From: Rhizomonospora bruguierae
GTDB taxonomy: Bacteria > Actinomycetota > Actinomycetes > Mycobacteriales > Micromonosporaceae
Length of the DNA stretch: 45,829 nucleotides
Assembly: GCF_018397995.1 (NCBI RefSeq)
Contig: NZ_BBQH01000047.1
Coordinates: 1-45,829 of the forward strand
Reading direction: 5' to 3'
Part shown: positions 1 through 6,779 of the stretch, piece after piece
How the letters are laid out: each line of letters opens with the position of its first letter
Position numbering within the stretch: position 1 is the first letter of the stretch
Notes under the pieces: model-generated
Seen by the model: the letters and a program-made list of their open reading frames with translations, nothing else
Told to the model about the DNA's origin: nothing
The model's database searches: none
Program-made: the position numbers and the translations under genes

Positions 1-1252
1 CGACCGGCCGGGTCACGCCGCGGCCGCCGGGGGCCGGCCGACCGCCCGGCACCTGGCCCTCGCCGGGCGCGCCGCCGCGCCCGGGCATCGGGCGCCCGCC
101 GGGCATCGAGCGCCCACCGGGCACGTTGCGCGGGCCGCCCTGGGGCCCCTGGCTGCCGGGTCGGCCGCCGACGATCGACTCGTCCAGGCCGCCACCGGGC
201 AGCCTCGGGCTGCCGGGGGGACGGCCGCCGGGCAGGTTCCGGCCGCCGGTGATCGGCTGGTTGCCCTCCGGCAGGTTCGGCAGCAGCGGGGGCTTGCTGC
301 CCGGCGGGATCGGCAGTCCCCGCCCGGGCGGGATCGGCAGGTTCGGCGCCGGGGTACCCGGCGGCGTGATCGGCGGGACGATCGGCGGGCCACCGACCGG
401 GGGCGCGCCCGGCGGGATCAGCGGCGGGGCCGGTGGGAACCCCCCGGGGGGCACCGGCGGCACCAGGCCGCCCTCCAGGTCCGGCAGGTCCGGCGGGGTG
501 AACGCCGGCGGCTGCTGCCCCGGCGGGATGACGATGGTGTTGTTCGGCGGGTTGTAGCCGGGGATCGTGCCGGGCCGGCCGCCGGGCACGGTGAAGTCGC
601 CGCTCCCGCCGCCCCCACCGGTGTACCTCGTGTTGCCGCCACCGCCGCCGGCCTCGTGCTCGGGGACCTTGGCGTCCCTCGGGCCCTCGTACGGCGGCGG
701 GGTCCACAGGTTCTGGCGGTACTCGGTGACGTAGACCGTGTCCGCCCCGGCCATCGCCAGGCGGGCCTTGGTGTCGTACGGCGCGCGCACCGCGTTCTGG
801 TTCGGCGGATCCGGGTCGTCCCACAGGTCGCCGAGGCCGCCCCAGGCCCAGTTGAAGTTGTCCGCGTCCTTCTTCTTGGCCGCCTCGTAATCCGCCTGCG
901 CCTTGCCCCACGCCTTCAAGTAGTCCTGCTCGATCTGCGCGACCTCGGTCTTGACCGTCTTGGCCTTCTGGGAGATCGCCGTCCAGGCCCGCTGGTTGCC
1001 GGTGGCCTTCTCCTGAGCGGCCGACAGGGTCTGCTTGACCTTGTCGACCTCCTCCAGGAACTTGCGTCCGGCCGGGCTGTTCCACGCGGCCTGGAGCTGC
1101 CTCATGGCCACCTCGAGCCGGCCCACCTGGGCCTCGAACAGCCAGGCCATGCCGCGCCAGCCCTCGGCCTGCTCGTCCATCCGCTGGGCGTCGTTGTCGT
1201 CGTTCGCGATCTCGCGCAGCTCGTGGACGTTGTACCCGTCGAACTCGCTCAT
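1..1252 (-). CDS. WXG100-headed, Pro/Gly-rich type VII secretion-associated protein (3' end outside window)
   Basis: The frame is open from ATG 1252 to the left edge (417 codons), so the C-terminus is missing. The first ~150 residues are charged and helical with a WXG-like turn (WNS at residues 57-59, in QLQAAWNSPAG). From about residue 185 the protein becomes a long low-complexity stretch of Pro, Gly and hydrophobic residues (many PPG, PGGRP and IPPG units). Known PPE/ESX substrates combine a helical WXG or PPE head with a repetitive tail, so a secreted or wall-associated ESX substrate is likely (inference). It begins 16 bases after the stop of the 155-aa gene and is probably cotranscribed with it. 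The many antisense open frames here are shadows of its codon bias. Confidence 0.8.
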   Translation of the reverse strand, partial: MSEFDGYNVHELREIANDDNDAQRMDEQAEGWRGMAWLFEAQVGRLEVAMRQLQAAWNSPAGRKFLEEVDKVKQTLSAAQEKATGNQRAWTAISQKAKTVKTEVAQIEQDYLKAWGKAQADYEAAKKKDADNFNWAWGGLGDLWDDPDPPNQNAVRAPYDTKARLAMAGADTVYVTEYRQNLWTPPPYEGPRDAKVPEHEAGGGGGNTRYTGGGGGSGDFTVPGGRPGTIPGYNPPNNTIVIPPGQQPPAFTPPDLPDLEGGLVPPVPPGGFPPAPPLIPPGAPPVGGPPIVPPITPPGTPAPNLPIPPGRGLPIPPGSKPPLLPNLPEGNQPITGGRNLPGGRPPGSPRLPGGGLDESIVGGRPGSQGPQGGPRNVPGGRSMPGGRPMPGRGGAPGEGQVPGGRPAPGGRGVTRPV

Positions 1253-1267
1253 CAGTCCGTACCCCCG

Positions 1268-1735
1268 TCAGATCGCCCGGTTGCGGCCCGGCCCGCCGAG
1301 CGGCGGGTCATCCGGTTCCGGCTCGGGCAGGCCCAGCTGCTCGGCCATCGACCGCGACTTGTCCTTCGGGCTGAAGTAGCCGCCGATCTTGCTGATCTCC
1401 ATGGCGTTCTGCTCGTCCTGCGACGTGTACTCCTGGGCGATGCTCTGCGCCGCGTACGTGATCGCCTGGAGGCCGATCTGGAGATTCTCCAGCAGTTCCC
1501 GGGCCTTGATCTCACAGTCCTGGTGATAGCTGCCGATCACCTGGCCCTGGCTGTACCGGCCGTCCCTGCCGAAGGACATGCCCTCGCCGCCGGTACCGAT
1601 CCGCTCCATCAGGATCGGGACGTTGGGCTTCACGTTTTGATCCAGTTCCTGCTGGATGGCCTGGGCGAAGCTGTACAGCGACTGGATGTCCACCTCGACC
1701 GGCTGATCGGAGACCCAGTCGGGCCTGTCCGCCAT
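1268..1735 (-). CDS. Helical ESX-associated hypothetical protein, 155 aa
   Basis: ATG 1735 follows a strong ribosome site (GGGGAGGA, 8 bases upstream). The protein starts MADRPDWVSDQPVEVDIQ and is mostly predicted helix, with an N-terminal segment resembling the EspC/WXG-like alpha-hairpin proteins of ESX loci (VDIQSLYSFAQAIQQEL) and a Pro/Gly-rich end. There is no signal peptide or membrane segment. It lies just upstream of the WXG-headed Pro-rich protein and just downstream of mycosin, so I infer a secretion partner or chaperone for the neighbouring substrate. I recognise no named family with certainty. Confidence 0.72.
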   Translation of the reverse strand: MADRPDWVSDQPVEVDIQSLYSFAQAIQQELDQNVKPNVPILMERIGTGGEGMSFGRDGRYSQGQVIGSYHQDCEIKARELLENLQIGLQAITYAAQSIAQEYTSQDEQNAMEISKIGGYFSPKDKSRSMAEQLGLPEPEPDDPPLGGPGRNRAI

Positions 1736-1810
1736 GCGATTCCTCCCCGGTGCGGCCCGCTCGCTCGAACCGGCGGCACGAGCCAGGCAGATGGCTGAGA
1801 CGTTCCTCTA

Positions 1811-1862
1811 AGACTAGCCAATCACGGCAAAGCGCAATGCCCCGTCGCGGTCACGATTGGCT
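1811..1862 (-). promoter_or_regulatory. Candidate promoter and 8-bp inverted repeat upstream of the 155-aa ESX gene
   Basis: In the gap after mycosin, AGCCAATC (1816-1823) and GATTGGCT (1855-1862) form a perfect inverted repeat. On the minus strand TAGTCT (1816-1811) looks like a -10 and TTGCGC (1837-1832) like a -35, but the spacer is only 15 bp. The inverted repeat brackets this promoter. It suggests that the two left-hand genes have their own promoter. No start site has been measured. Confidence 0.3.
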
Positions 1863-1885
1863 TGATTCATCGATACACCACGATC

Positions 1886-3310
1886 TCAGGTCACCTCGTC
1901 GAAGAGCTTGACCGGTGCGTCGTCCACGTCGTCCGGTGGGGGCGGGATCGGCGCGGCCCGGGCCGGCCGCCACCGCTGCCGGCGGCCCCAGCGCCGCACC
2001 CCGACGGCGAGCAGCACCAGGACGACGAGGAGCAGTGCCCCGCCGGCCAGCCACATCGCCCGCTCGCGCAGGACGCGGTCGGCGCGCTCGCGGGCCAACG
2101 CGGCGGCGTCGACCTGGCGCACGATCGGGGTGGGTGCCACCCGGGGGGCCGGCGCGACGAGCCGGTCCGCGACCGCGCGGTACGGGTCGATCACACCCTC
2201 GCCGTAGTACGGGCTGTGCTTGCCGGCCGGTGCCGGGCTGGCCGTGGCCGTCAGCCGGTCGGCCAGTTGCCGGGCGGTCAGGTCCCGGTTCTTCTGCCGG
2301 ACCAGGGCCGCCGCGCCGGCCACGAACGGCGTGGCGAAGCTCGTGCCCGACCAGGCCGCGTGCCCGCGCTGCGGTGTCGCGGCGGTGACGTTGCCGCCGG
2401 GCGCCGCGATGTCCACAAACGACCCATGACCCGAGTCGGCGAGCACCAGGCCGATCTCGTCCACCGCGCCGACGCCCAGCACGCCGTCGTACGCGGCCGG
2501 GTACGGCGTGGGGTTGCCGTTGTTGCCGTTGTTGCCCGCCGCCGCGACCAGCACCACGTTCCGGGACAGCGCGTACTCGACCGCCGCCCGGATCGGCGGG
2601 TTGTCCCGGGCGAACGACAGCGACATGTTGACCACGTCCGCGCCGTTGTCGACCGCCCAGCGCAGCGCCTCGCCGAACCTGGCCGGGGTCACCCCGCCGC
2701 CGTTGCCGTCGTCGTCCCCGCCGCGCTCGCTGACGATCACCGGCAGGATCTTCACCCCCGGCGCGACGCCGTGGAAGCCCGTGTCGGTGGCCGCCTGGGC
2801 GGCGATGATGCTGGCCACCGCGGTGCCGTGACCGGCGCAGTCCCGGTCGCCCGGGCCGTTGCCGGGGTTGAGGAAGTCGCGACCGCGCAGCACGCGACCG
2901 GCCAGTTGCGGGTGCCCACCGTCCACACCGGAGTCCAGCACGGCGACGGTCACGCCGCTGCCGGTGGCCAGCGGCCACGCCCGCTCGGGCGCGAGCAGTT
3001 TCTGCGCCCACGGGACCGGCGCGACCACCGGCCCGGGCTTGAGACAGTCGAGGCGGGCGGCGCCCGGCACGCTGGCCGGCGCCTTGCCGGCCGCGGCGCC
3101 GGGCGCGACCAGCGGGGCCACACCGCCGCCGACCAGCGCGGCGACGGCGAGCAGTCCGGTGAGCGGGGCGCGCGTCGCGGTGGTGCGGCCGTGGAGTTGG
3201 GCACGGGTCGCGGTGGTGCGGCCCGGGAGCGGGCGGCGCGCAGCGCGGGTGCGGCCGGCGAGCGGGGCGCGCGCGGCGACGTTGCGGCCGGGAAGCGGGG
3301 CGCCGGTCAC
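1886..3310 (-). CDS. mycP: Mycosin, type VII secretion-associated S8 serine protease
   Basis: This 474-aa subtilisin-family protease shows the catalytic triad: Asp126 in VAVLDSGVDGG, His161 in CAGHGTAVASI and Ser324 in SGTSFATPFVAG, with the oxyanion region AAAGNNGN near 257. Residues 53-72 form the hydrophobic signal segment, and residues 419-438 form a C-terminal transmembrane helix followed by a short cytosolic tail, as in mycosins that clamp the ESX membrane complex. GTG 3310 is chosen because it overlaps the eccB stop (GTGA), implying translational coupling; a longer in-frame extension to 3679 lies wholly inside eccB. Odd: before the signal segment are four 11-residue Arg-rich repeats (residues 8-51), giving an unusually long basic N-region. 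Translation might instead start further in. Confidence 0.93.
   Translation of the reverse strand: MTGAPLPGRNVAARAPLAGRTRAARRPLPGRTTATRAQLHGRTTATRAPLTGLLAVAALVGGGVAPLVAPGAAAGKAPASVPGAARLDCLKPGPVVAPVPWAQKLLAPERAWPLATGSGVTVAVLDSGVDGGHPQLAGRVLRGRDFLNPGNGPGDRDCAGHGTAVASIIAAQAATDTGFHGVAPGVKILPVIVSERGGDDDGNGGGVTPARFGEALRWAVDNGADVVNMSLSFARDNPPIRAAVEYALSRNVVLVAAAGNNGNNGNPTPYPAAYDGVLGVGAVDEIGLVLADSGHGSFVDIAAPGGNVTAATPQRGHAAWSGTSFATPFVAGAAALVRQKNRDLTARQLADRLTATASPAPAGKHSPYYGEGVIDPYRAVADRLVAPAPRVAPTPIVRQVDAAALARERADRVLRERAMWLAGGALLLVVLVLLAVGVRRWGRRQRWRPARAAPIPPPPDDVDDAPVKLFDEVT
3158..3289 (-). repeat. Four tandem 33-bp units encoding 11-residue Arg-rich repeats in mycosin
   Basis: Codons 8-51 of mycP read as four units of the pattern GRxxAxRxxLx: GRNVAARAPLA, GRTRAARRPLP, GRTTATRAQLH and GRTTATRAPLT. 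The frame-preserving 33-bp period suggests expansion by slippage or unequal recombination. Confidence 0.75.
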
Positions 3311-4731
3311 GGTGCCTCGGCCGGCGCGGTGGCCCGGTTCGGGTCCAGCGGCGGCCCCTCCGGCAGCAACGCCACCAGGCCGGCCGGCATCCGTACCACC
3401 CGGCTCGGGTCGTAGCCCAGGTAGCCGGCCACCTCCTGGCCGGTGAGCGGGTGCCGCACGCCGAGGTCGGTGACCACGGACAGGGCGCCGCCGGTGGCGT
3501 CCGGCGAGATCATCGACTGCACCAGCGCGCCGAGGCCGGAGCCGACCACCACCCGGTCGGCGCGCGGCGTGCCCTGCGCCGAGCCGCCCGGGCCCGCCGC
3601 GGCACCGGCACCCGCGCCGGCGGGCACGGCCGCGCCGACCAGCACCTGCGGCGCGGCGGCGCCGGCGAACGTGGTGCACAGCCCCGACCGCTCGACGCCG
3701 GTGGCGATCCGGGGCGTGGTCTGCGGGGGAGCGGAGTCGCCCTGCGGCAGCAGCCGCCGGGCCGAGCGCTTGGCCTGGATCAGGTCGGTGCGCTGGATCG
3801 GCTCGACCCGCCCGTCCGGGTACGCGGCCGCGGTGGCCGGGTCGTTGATGAGCAGGTCCGCCTGCACCGGCGTGATGTCGGTGATGCCGTCGGCCAGCAC
3901 GGCGAAGAACTGGTTCTCGCCGCTCTGCGAGCGGGCCACCACGACCTGGCCGACCCGGGCGTCGCGCAGTTGCGAGCGGCCGCCGCGCCCGTCGATCGAG
4001 ATCGGACCCATGTCAGCGCCCTGCGGTATCGCGTTGATCCAGGCCGGCGCCGCCGCGATGACGGGGGCCTGGCCCAGGGCCAGCGCGCCGAGCGTGACCT
4101 CGGGCTTGCGGATCTGGTACCGCCGGTCGTGCCAGATCAGGAAGATGGTGCGGTCCGGGTGCCGGACCAACAGCCCCTCGTCGTCGACGAGGGGGCGGCC
4201 ACCCTGCGGTTGGGCGCCGATGAGCAGCACCGAGCGGGTGATCGACTGGCCGGCCTCGTTGGTGGCCGGCTGGGAGCAGAGCAGCCAGTCGCCGCGGACC
4301 AGCTGGGCGGCCTCCGGCAGCGAGTCCGGCGCGCCGACGATGCCCAGCGGCACGCCGCGCGGCGCGGCCCGCAGCGACGCCTGCGAGACGCTCACGGTCT
4401 TCAGGCCGGACTGCTTGAGGATCAGGCGCGCCGAGGCGTAGTTGACGACCGGGTGCAGTTCGTTGTTCAGGTACACGTATCGGGCGCCGGTCTCCTTCTC
4501 GACGACCAGCACCTTGTCGTTCTTCCAGCTCGCCTTGCCGCCGGGGTTGATCACGCCATACACGCCGACCGCGGCGAGCGCCAGAACGCCCAGCATCGCA
4601 CCGATGAACAGATTTCCGGCGGCCCGCCGGAATGGCACCTGGACCAGTTCCGCGTCCCGGTAGACAAAGGCGGAGATCAGTCGCTGCACCATGAACTGGT
4701 AGCTGAACAACTGTTCGCGACGGCTCGGCAC
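3307..4731 (-). CDS. eccB: Type VII secretion protein EccB
   Basis: 474 aa. The N-terminus MPSRREQLFSYQFMVQRL and the Arg-rich stretch before one transmembrane helix (residues 41-60, LFIGAMLGVLALAAVGVYGV) are the EccB hallmark. The remainder is the large extracytoplasmic region carrying the repeat (R1-R4) folds. EccB is a core subunit of the ESX membrane complex beside EccC, EccD and EccE. Its length matches the family (about 470-510 aa). It is followed directly by mycP with a 4-base overlap and preceded, across a strong hairpin, by the two WXG100-size genes. The C-terminal tail is rich in Ala, Gly and Pro. Confidence 0.95.
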   Translation of the reverse strand: MPSRREQLFSYQFMVQRLISAFVYRDAELVQVPFRRAAGNLFIGAMLGVLALAAVGVYGVINPGGKASWKNDKVLVVEKETGARYVYLNNELHPVVNYASARLILKQSGLKTVSVSQASLRAAPRGVPLGIVGAPDSLPEAAQLVRGDWLLCSQPATNEAGQSITRSVLLIGAQPQGGRPLVDDEGLLVRHPDRTIFLIWHDRRYQIRKPEVTLGALALGQAPVIAAAPAWINAIPQGADMGPISIDGRGGRSQLRDARVGQVVVARSQSGENQFFAVLADGITDITPVQADLLINDPATAAAYPDGRVEPIQRTDLIQAKRSARRLLPQGDSAPPQTTPRIATGVERSGLCTTFAGAAAPQVLVGAAVPAGAGAGAAAGPGGSAQGTPRADRVVVGSGLGALVQSMISPDATGGALSVVTDLGVRHPLTGQEVAGYLGYDPSRVVRMPAGLVALLPEGPPLDPNRATAPAEAP

Positions 4732-4761
4732 CGCTTCTCCTTAGGCGACGCTGGACGCACG

Positions 4762-4791
4762 CCGGGTCCCGGCCGGGCGGCCGGGACCCGG
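4762..4791 (-). terminator. Strong intercistronic hairpin between the WXG100 gene and eccB
   Basis: A perfect 13-bp GC-rich stem (4762-4774 with 4779-4791) and a 4-base loop sit in the 71-base gap. There is no T-tract, which is usual for actinobacterial terminators. It could attenuate readthrough so that small substrates are made in excess of EccB, or stabilise the 3' end of the esx transcript. Confidence 0.55.
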
Positions 4792-4802
4792 GCGAGCGGT
4801 TC

Positions 4803-5099
4803 CTAGAAGTAGTTCACGGCCTTCTTGTCGGTGTGCGACATGCGCTCGCTCGCCGAGATCACCGCGGCCTTGATCTGCCCGAGGGTCTGGGCGATGTGCG
4901 CCGCCGCGTTGCGCCACCGGTCCTGGCGGATCTTGTACTGCTGCTGCGCCTCGGAGCTCCACGCCTCGCCCTCCAGCGGACGCAGGTCGCGCTCGATGTC
5001 CGACAGGGTCCCGTTGAGGGTGCTCACCGCCACGTCGATGGCCTCGGCGGCACTGGACATGGTGTGGAACTTGTAAACGATCTGGCCTTCTGCGCCCAT
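4803..5099 (-). CDS. WXG100-family protein (EsxA/EsxB type)
   Basis: 98 aa, the standard WXG100 length, forming a helix-turn-helix hairpin with WSS (residues 47-49) at the turn instead of the strict W-x-G. The ATG follows GAGGAG with good spacing. WXG100 proteins are secreted as dimers through ESX systems and often assist export of larger substrates. It lies 27 bases after another WXG100-size gene, the usual pairing for an obligate heterodimer (inference). The C-terminus ends KKAVNYF; I see no clear YxxxD/E secretion signal in this protein. Confidence 0.88.
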   Translation of the reverse strand: MGAEGQIVYKFHTMSSAAEAIDVAVSTLNGTLSDIERDLRPLEGEAWSSEAQQQYKIRQDRWRNAAAHIAQTLGQIKAAVISASERMSHTDKKAVNYF

Positions 5100-5126
5100 G
5101 GGTTCAGCTCCTCTTCTTCGATCCGG

Positions 5127-5477
5127 TCAGGCGCCGCCGCGGAGACGGTTGATGATGTTGCCAGCGTCCTCCGCCGCCTTGGTGACCTCCTGCTCGGACT
5201 CCTGGTCGGCGACCGAGTAGTCCTGGCCGGCCGTCCGGATGCCCTGCGCCACCTCGTTCAGCGCGTCCGTGATGGCGATGAGGTCCGCGTTGACGGACTC
5301 CTTGACCTGCTGGAACCGCAGACCACCCTGGCCGACGAAGCCCTGCTGCATGGGCTCGAGGTTCTGAATCAACGCGCTGAGCATCTGCGCGATCGACTGA
5401 CCGCCGTTCTCCGCCTTGCCGGCCGCCGCCAGTAGCTCAGGCGTTACTGCGTTGACATCTGCCAAAGCTCCGTTCAC
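5127..5477 (-). CDS. WXG100-like partner protein
   Basis: 116 aa from GTG 5477. It is all-helical with FVG at residues 47-49, exactly where its neighbour has WSS, so it fits the second partner of a WXG100 pair with a degenerate turn. The C-terminal helix contains YSVADQESEQEV, which matches a YxxxD/E-type secretion signal (Y-S-V-A-D), known to direct export through ESX systems. The start is uncertain: an in-frame TTG at 5558 would add 27 residues (143 aa), and neither start has a good ribosome site. It is 27 bases upstream of the WXG100 gene and probably cotranscribed. Confidence 0.75.
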   Translation of the reverse strand: MNGALADVNAVTPELLAAAGKAENGGQSIAQMLSALIQNLEPMQQGFVGQGGLRFQQVKESVNADLIAITDALNEVAQGIRTAGQDYSVADQESEQEVTKAAEDAGNIINRLRGGA

Positions 5478-5596
5478 CCCCAGGGTTTCGCCCACCGCCC
5501 CGTAGGCTTGTGAGCCGCTGTGGACATATTTGCCCCTGAGGTTAGCGTGACGGAGCAAATCATGGTGCCCCGCCTAGGCGGTATCGCGAGGCGTGA

Positions 5597-5815
5597 TCAG
5601 AACGACACCGACACGCTCACGCCGTCGTCCGTGTCATAGCTGATCGCCGGCGATGCCGAGCCACCCGCCGGCCGCTCGTCCGGATTCGAGACCTCGCCGG
5701 CGGTCTCGTAGTGCATCAGTTGCTCGCCCGTGCGCGCGTCCACCCGGCCGATGACCGGCGGCACCGCGTCCTCGTCGGCTTCCCACAGTGGGAGGTCGTC
5801 GTAGAAGTTGTCCAT
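5597..5815 (-). CDS. Small acidic hypothetical protein, 72 aa
   Basis: ATG 5815 follows GGGGGA with good spacing. The sequence MDNFYDDLPLWEADEDAVPP is strongly acidic, ends in alternating Val/Ser (VSVSVSF) and has no membrane segment. I do not recognise a family. It begins 33 bases after the stop of the upstream glycosyltransferase on the same strand and precedes the esx pair by 119 bases, so it may end the glycosyltransferase transcript or be an ESX-linked accessory protein. Confidence 0.6.
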   Translation of the reverse strand: MDNFYDDLPLWEADEDAVPPVIGRVDARTGEQLMHYETAGEVSNPDERPAGGSASPAISYDTDDGVSVSVSF

Positions 5816-5848
5816 GGTGGATCCCCCTGCCCCTGGATCGCACCGCCC

Positions 5849-6628
5849 CTACGGGCGCCCCGGGTTGGTCAACCGACGGTGCTTCCACCGTAGCTGAAAC
5901 GGCATGACGGCGCTCTCCACCTTTGTTCGCGTGGTCATCTTCGACGCGCCGTCCACCCGCTCCTCGAACCGGATCGGCACCTCGACGATCGTGTGCCCGA
6001 GCCGGGTCGCCAGGTAGTGCATCTCCACCTGGAAGCTGTACCCGTCGGAGAGCACCCGGCGCAGGTCAATGTCGCGCAGCACGTCCGCCCGCCAGATCTT
6101 GAAGCCGGCGGTCAGGTCCCGCACCCGCACGCTGAGCAGGGCGTGCACGTAGAGGTTGGCCCACCCGGAGAGCGCCCGCCGGTACAGCGGCCAGTTGTCG
6201 TCCAGTTGCCCGCCGGGCACGTACCGGGAGCCGATGACCAGGCCGGCCCGGGTCGACAGCAGCGTGCCGAGCATGCCGGGCAGCGCCTCCGGCGGGTGCG
6301 ACAGGTCCGCGTCCATCTGGGCGACGAAGTCGGCGCCGGCCTCCAGCGCGCGGCCCAGCCCGTCCACGTACGCCCGGCCGAGGCCCTGCTTGCCCGGGCG
6401 GTGCACGACCAGCACCCGGCCCGGGTGCTCGCCGGCCAGCTTCTCGGCGACCTCGCCGGTGCCGTCCGGGCTGTTGTCGTCGGCGACCAGCACGGTCAGC
6501 CCGGGCAGCGGCAGCGCCAGCAGCCGCTCCACCACGCGGGGCAGGTTGCCCGCCTCGTTGTACGTGGGGACCACGACCGTCAGTCGGCTGTCCCGCCAGG
6601 GGTCGGGCAGCTGTACTGGCTCGATCAT
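5849..6628 (-). CDS. Family 2 glycosyltransferase, polyprenyl-phosphate mannose synthase type
   Basis: 259 aa, GT-A fold. It shows VVVPTYNEAGN near residue 18, DDNSPDGT at 50-57 and the DxD-type metal site MDADLSHPPE (Asp106, Asp108), the pattern of dolichol-phosphate mannosyltransferases (DPM1/Ppm catalytic domain). This family makes polyprenyl-phosphate-mannose from GDP-mannose, the donor for lipoglycan and protein O-mannosylation at the membrane. It has no transmembrane helices and no fused Lnt domain. ATG 6628 is chosen because AGGAG lies 6 bases upstream; an in-frame ATG at 6673 lacks a ribosome site. Confidence 0.88.
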   Translation of the reverse strand: MIEPVQLPDPWRDSRLTVVVPTYNEAGNLPRVVERLLALPLPGLTVLVADDNSPDGTGEVAEKLAGEHPGRVLVVHRPGKQGLGRAYVDGLGRALEAGADFVAQMDADLSHPPEALPGMLGTLLSTRAGLVIGSRYVPGGQLDDNWPLYRRALSGWANLYVHALLSVRVRDLTAGFKIWRADVLRDIDLRRVLSDGYSFQVEMHYLATRLGHTIVEVPIRFEERVDGASKMTTRTKVESAVMPFQLRWKHRRLTNPGRP

Positions 6629-6779
6629 CTGGTCTCCTCGTCGGGCCTCGTCGGCGGGCTGGACATGAGACACGAGGCTATCCTGCCGCCCCCGGTGCCG
6701 TTCATACGCCTCACACCCCGCCCTTTCATCCCGCGGTTCACCCCGGGGCTCATCCCGGTCGCCGTCCGCCCCGCCGCCG

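Noticed and set aside
656-1798. Long plus-strand frame (380 codons) opposite the ESX substrate genes
   Set aside because: It is antisense to two well-supported minus-strand genes, has Leu/Val/Arg/Asp-skewed composition typical of reversed GC-rich codons, and has no ribosome site.
1862-3415. Plus-strand frame of 517 codons opposite mycosin
   Set aside because: The minus strand encodes an intact protease with its catalytic triad; the antisense frame has no recognisable motif.
3311-3679. N-terminal extension of mycosin into eccB
   Set aside because: It would overlap 123 codons of a conserved gene; GTG 3310 overlapping the eccB stop is the natural start.
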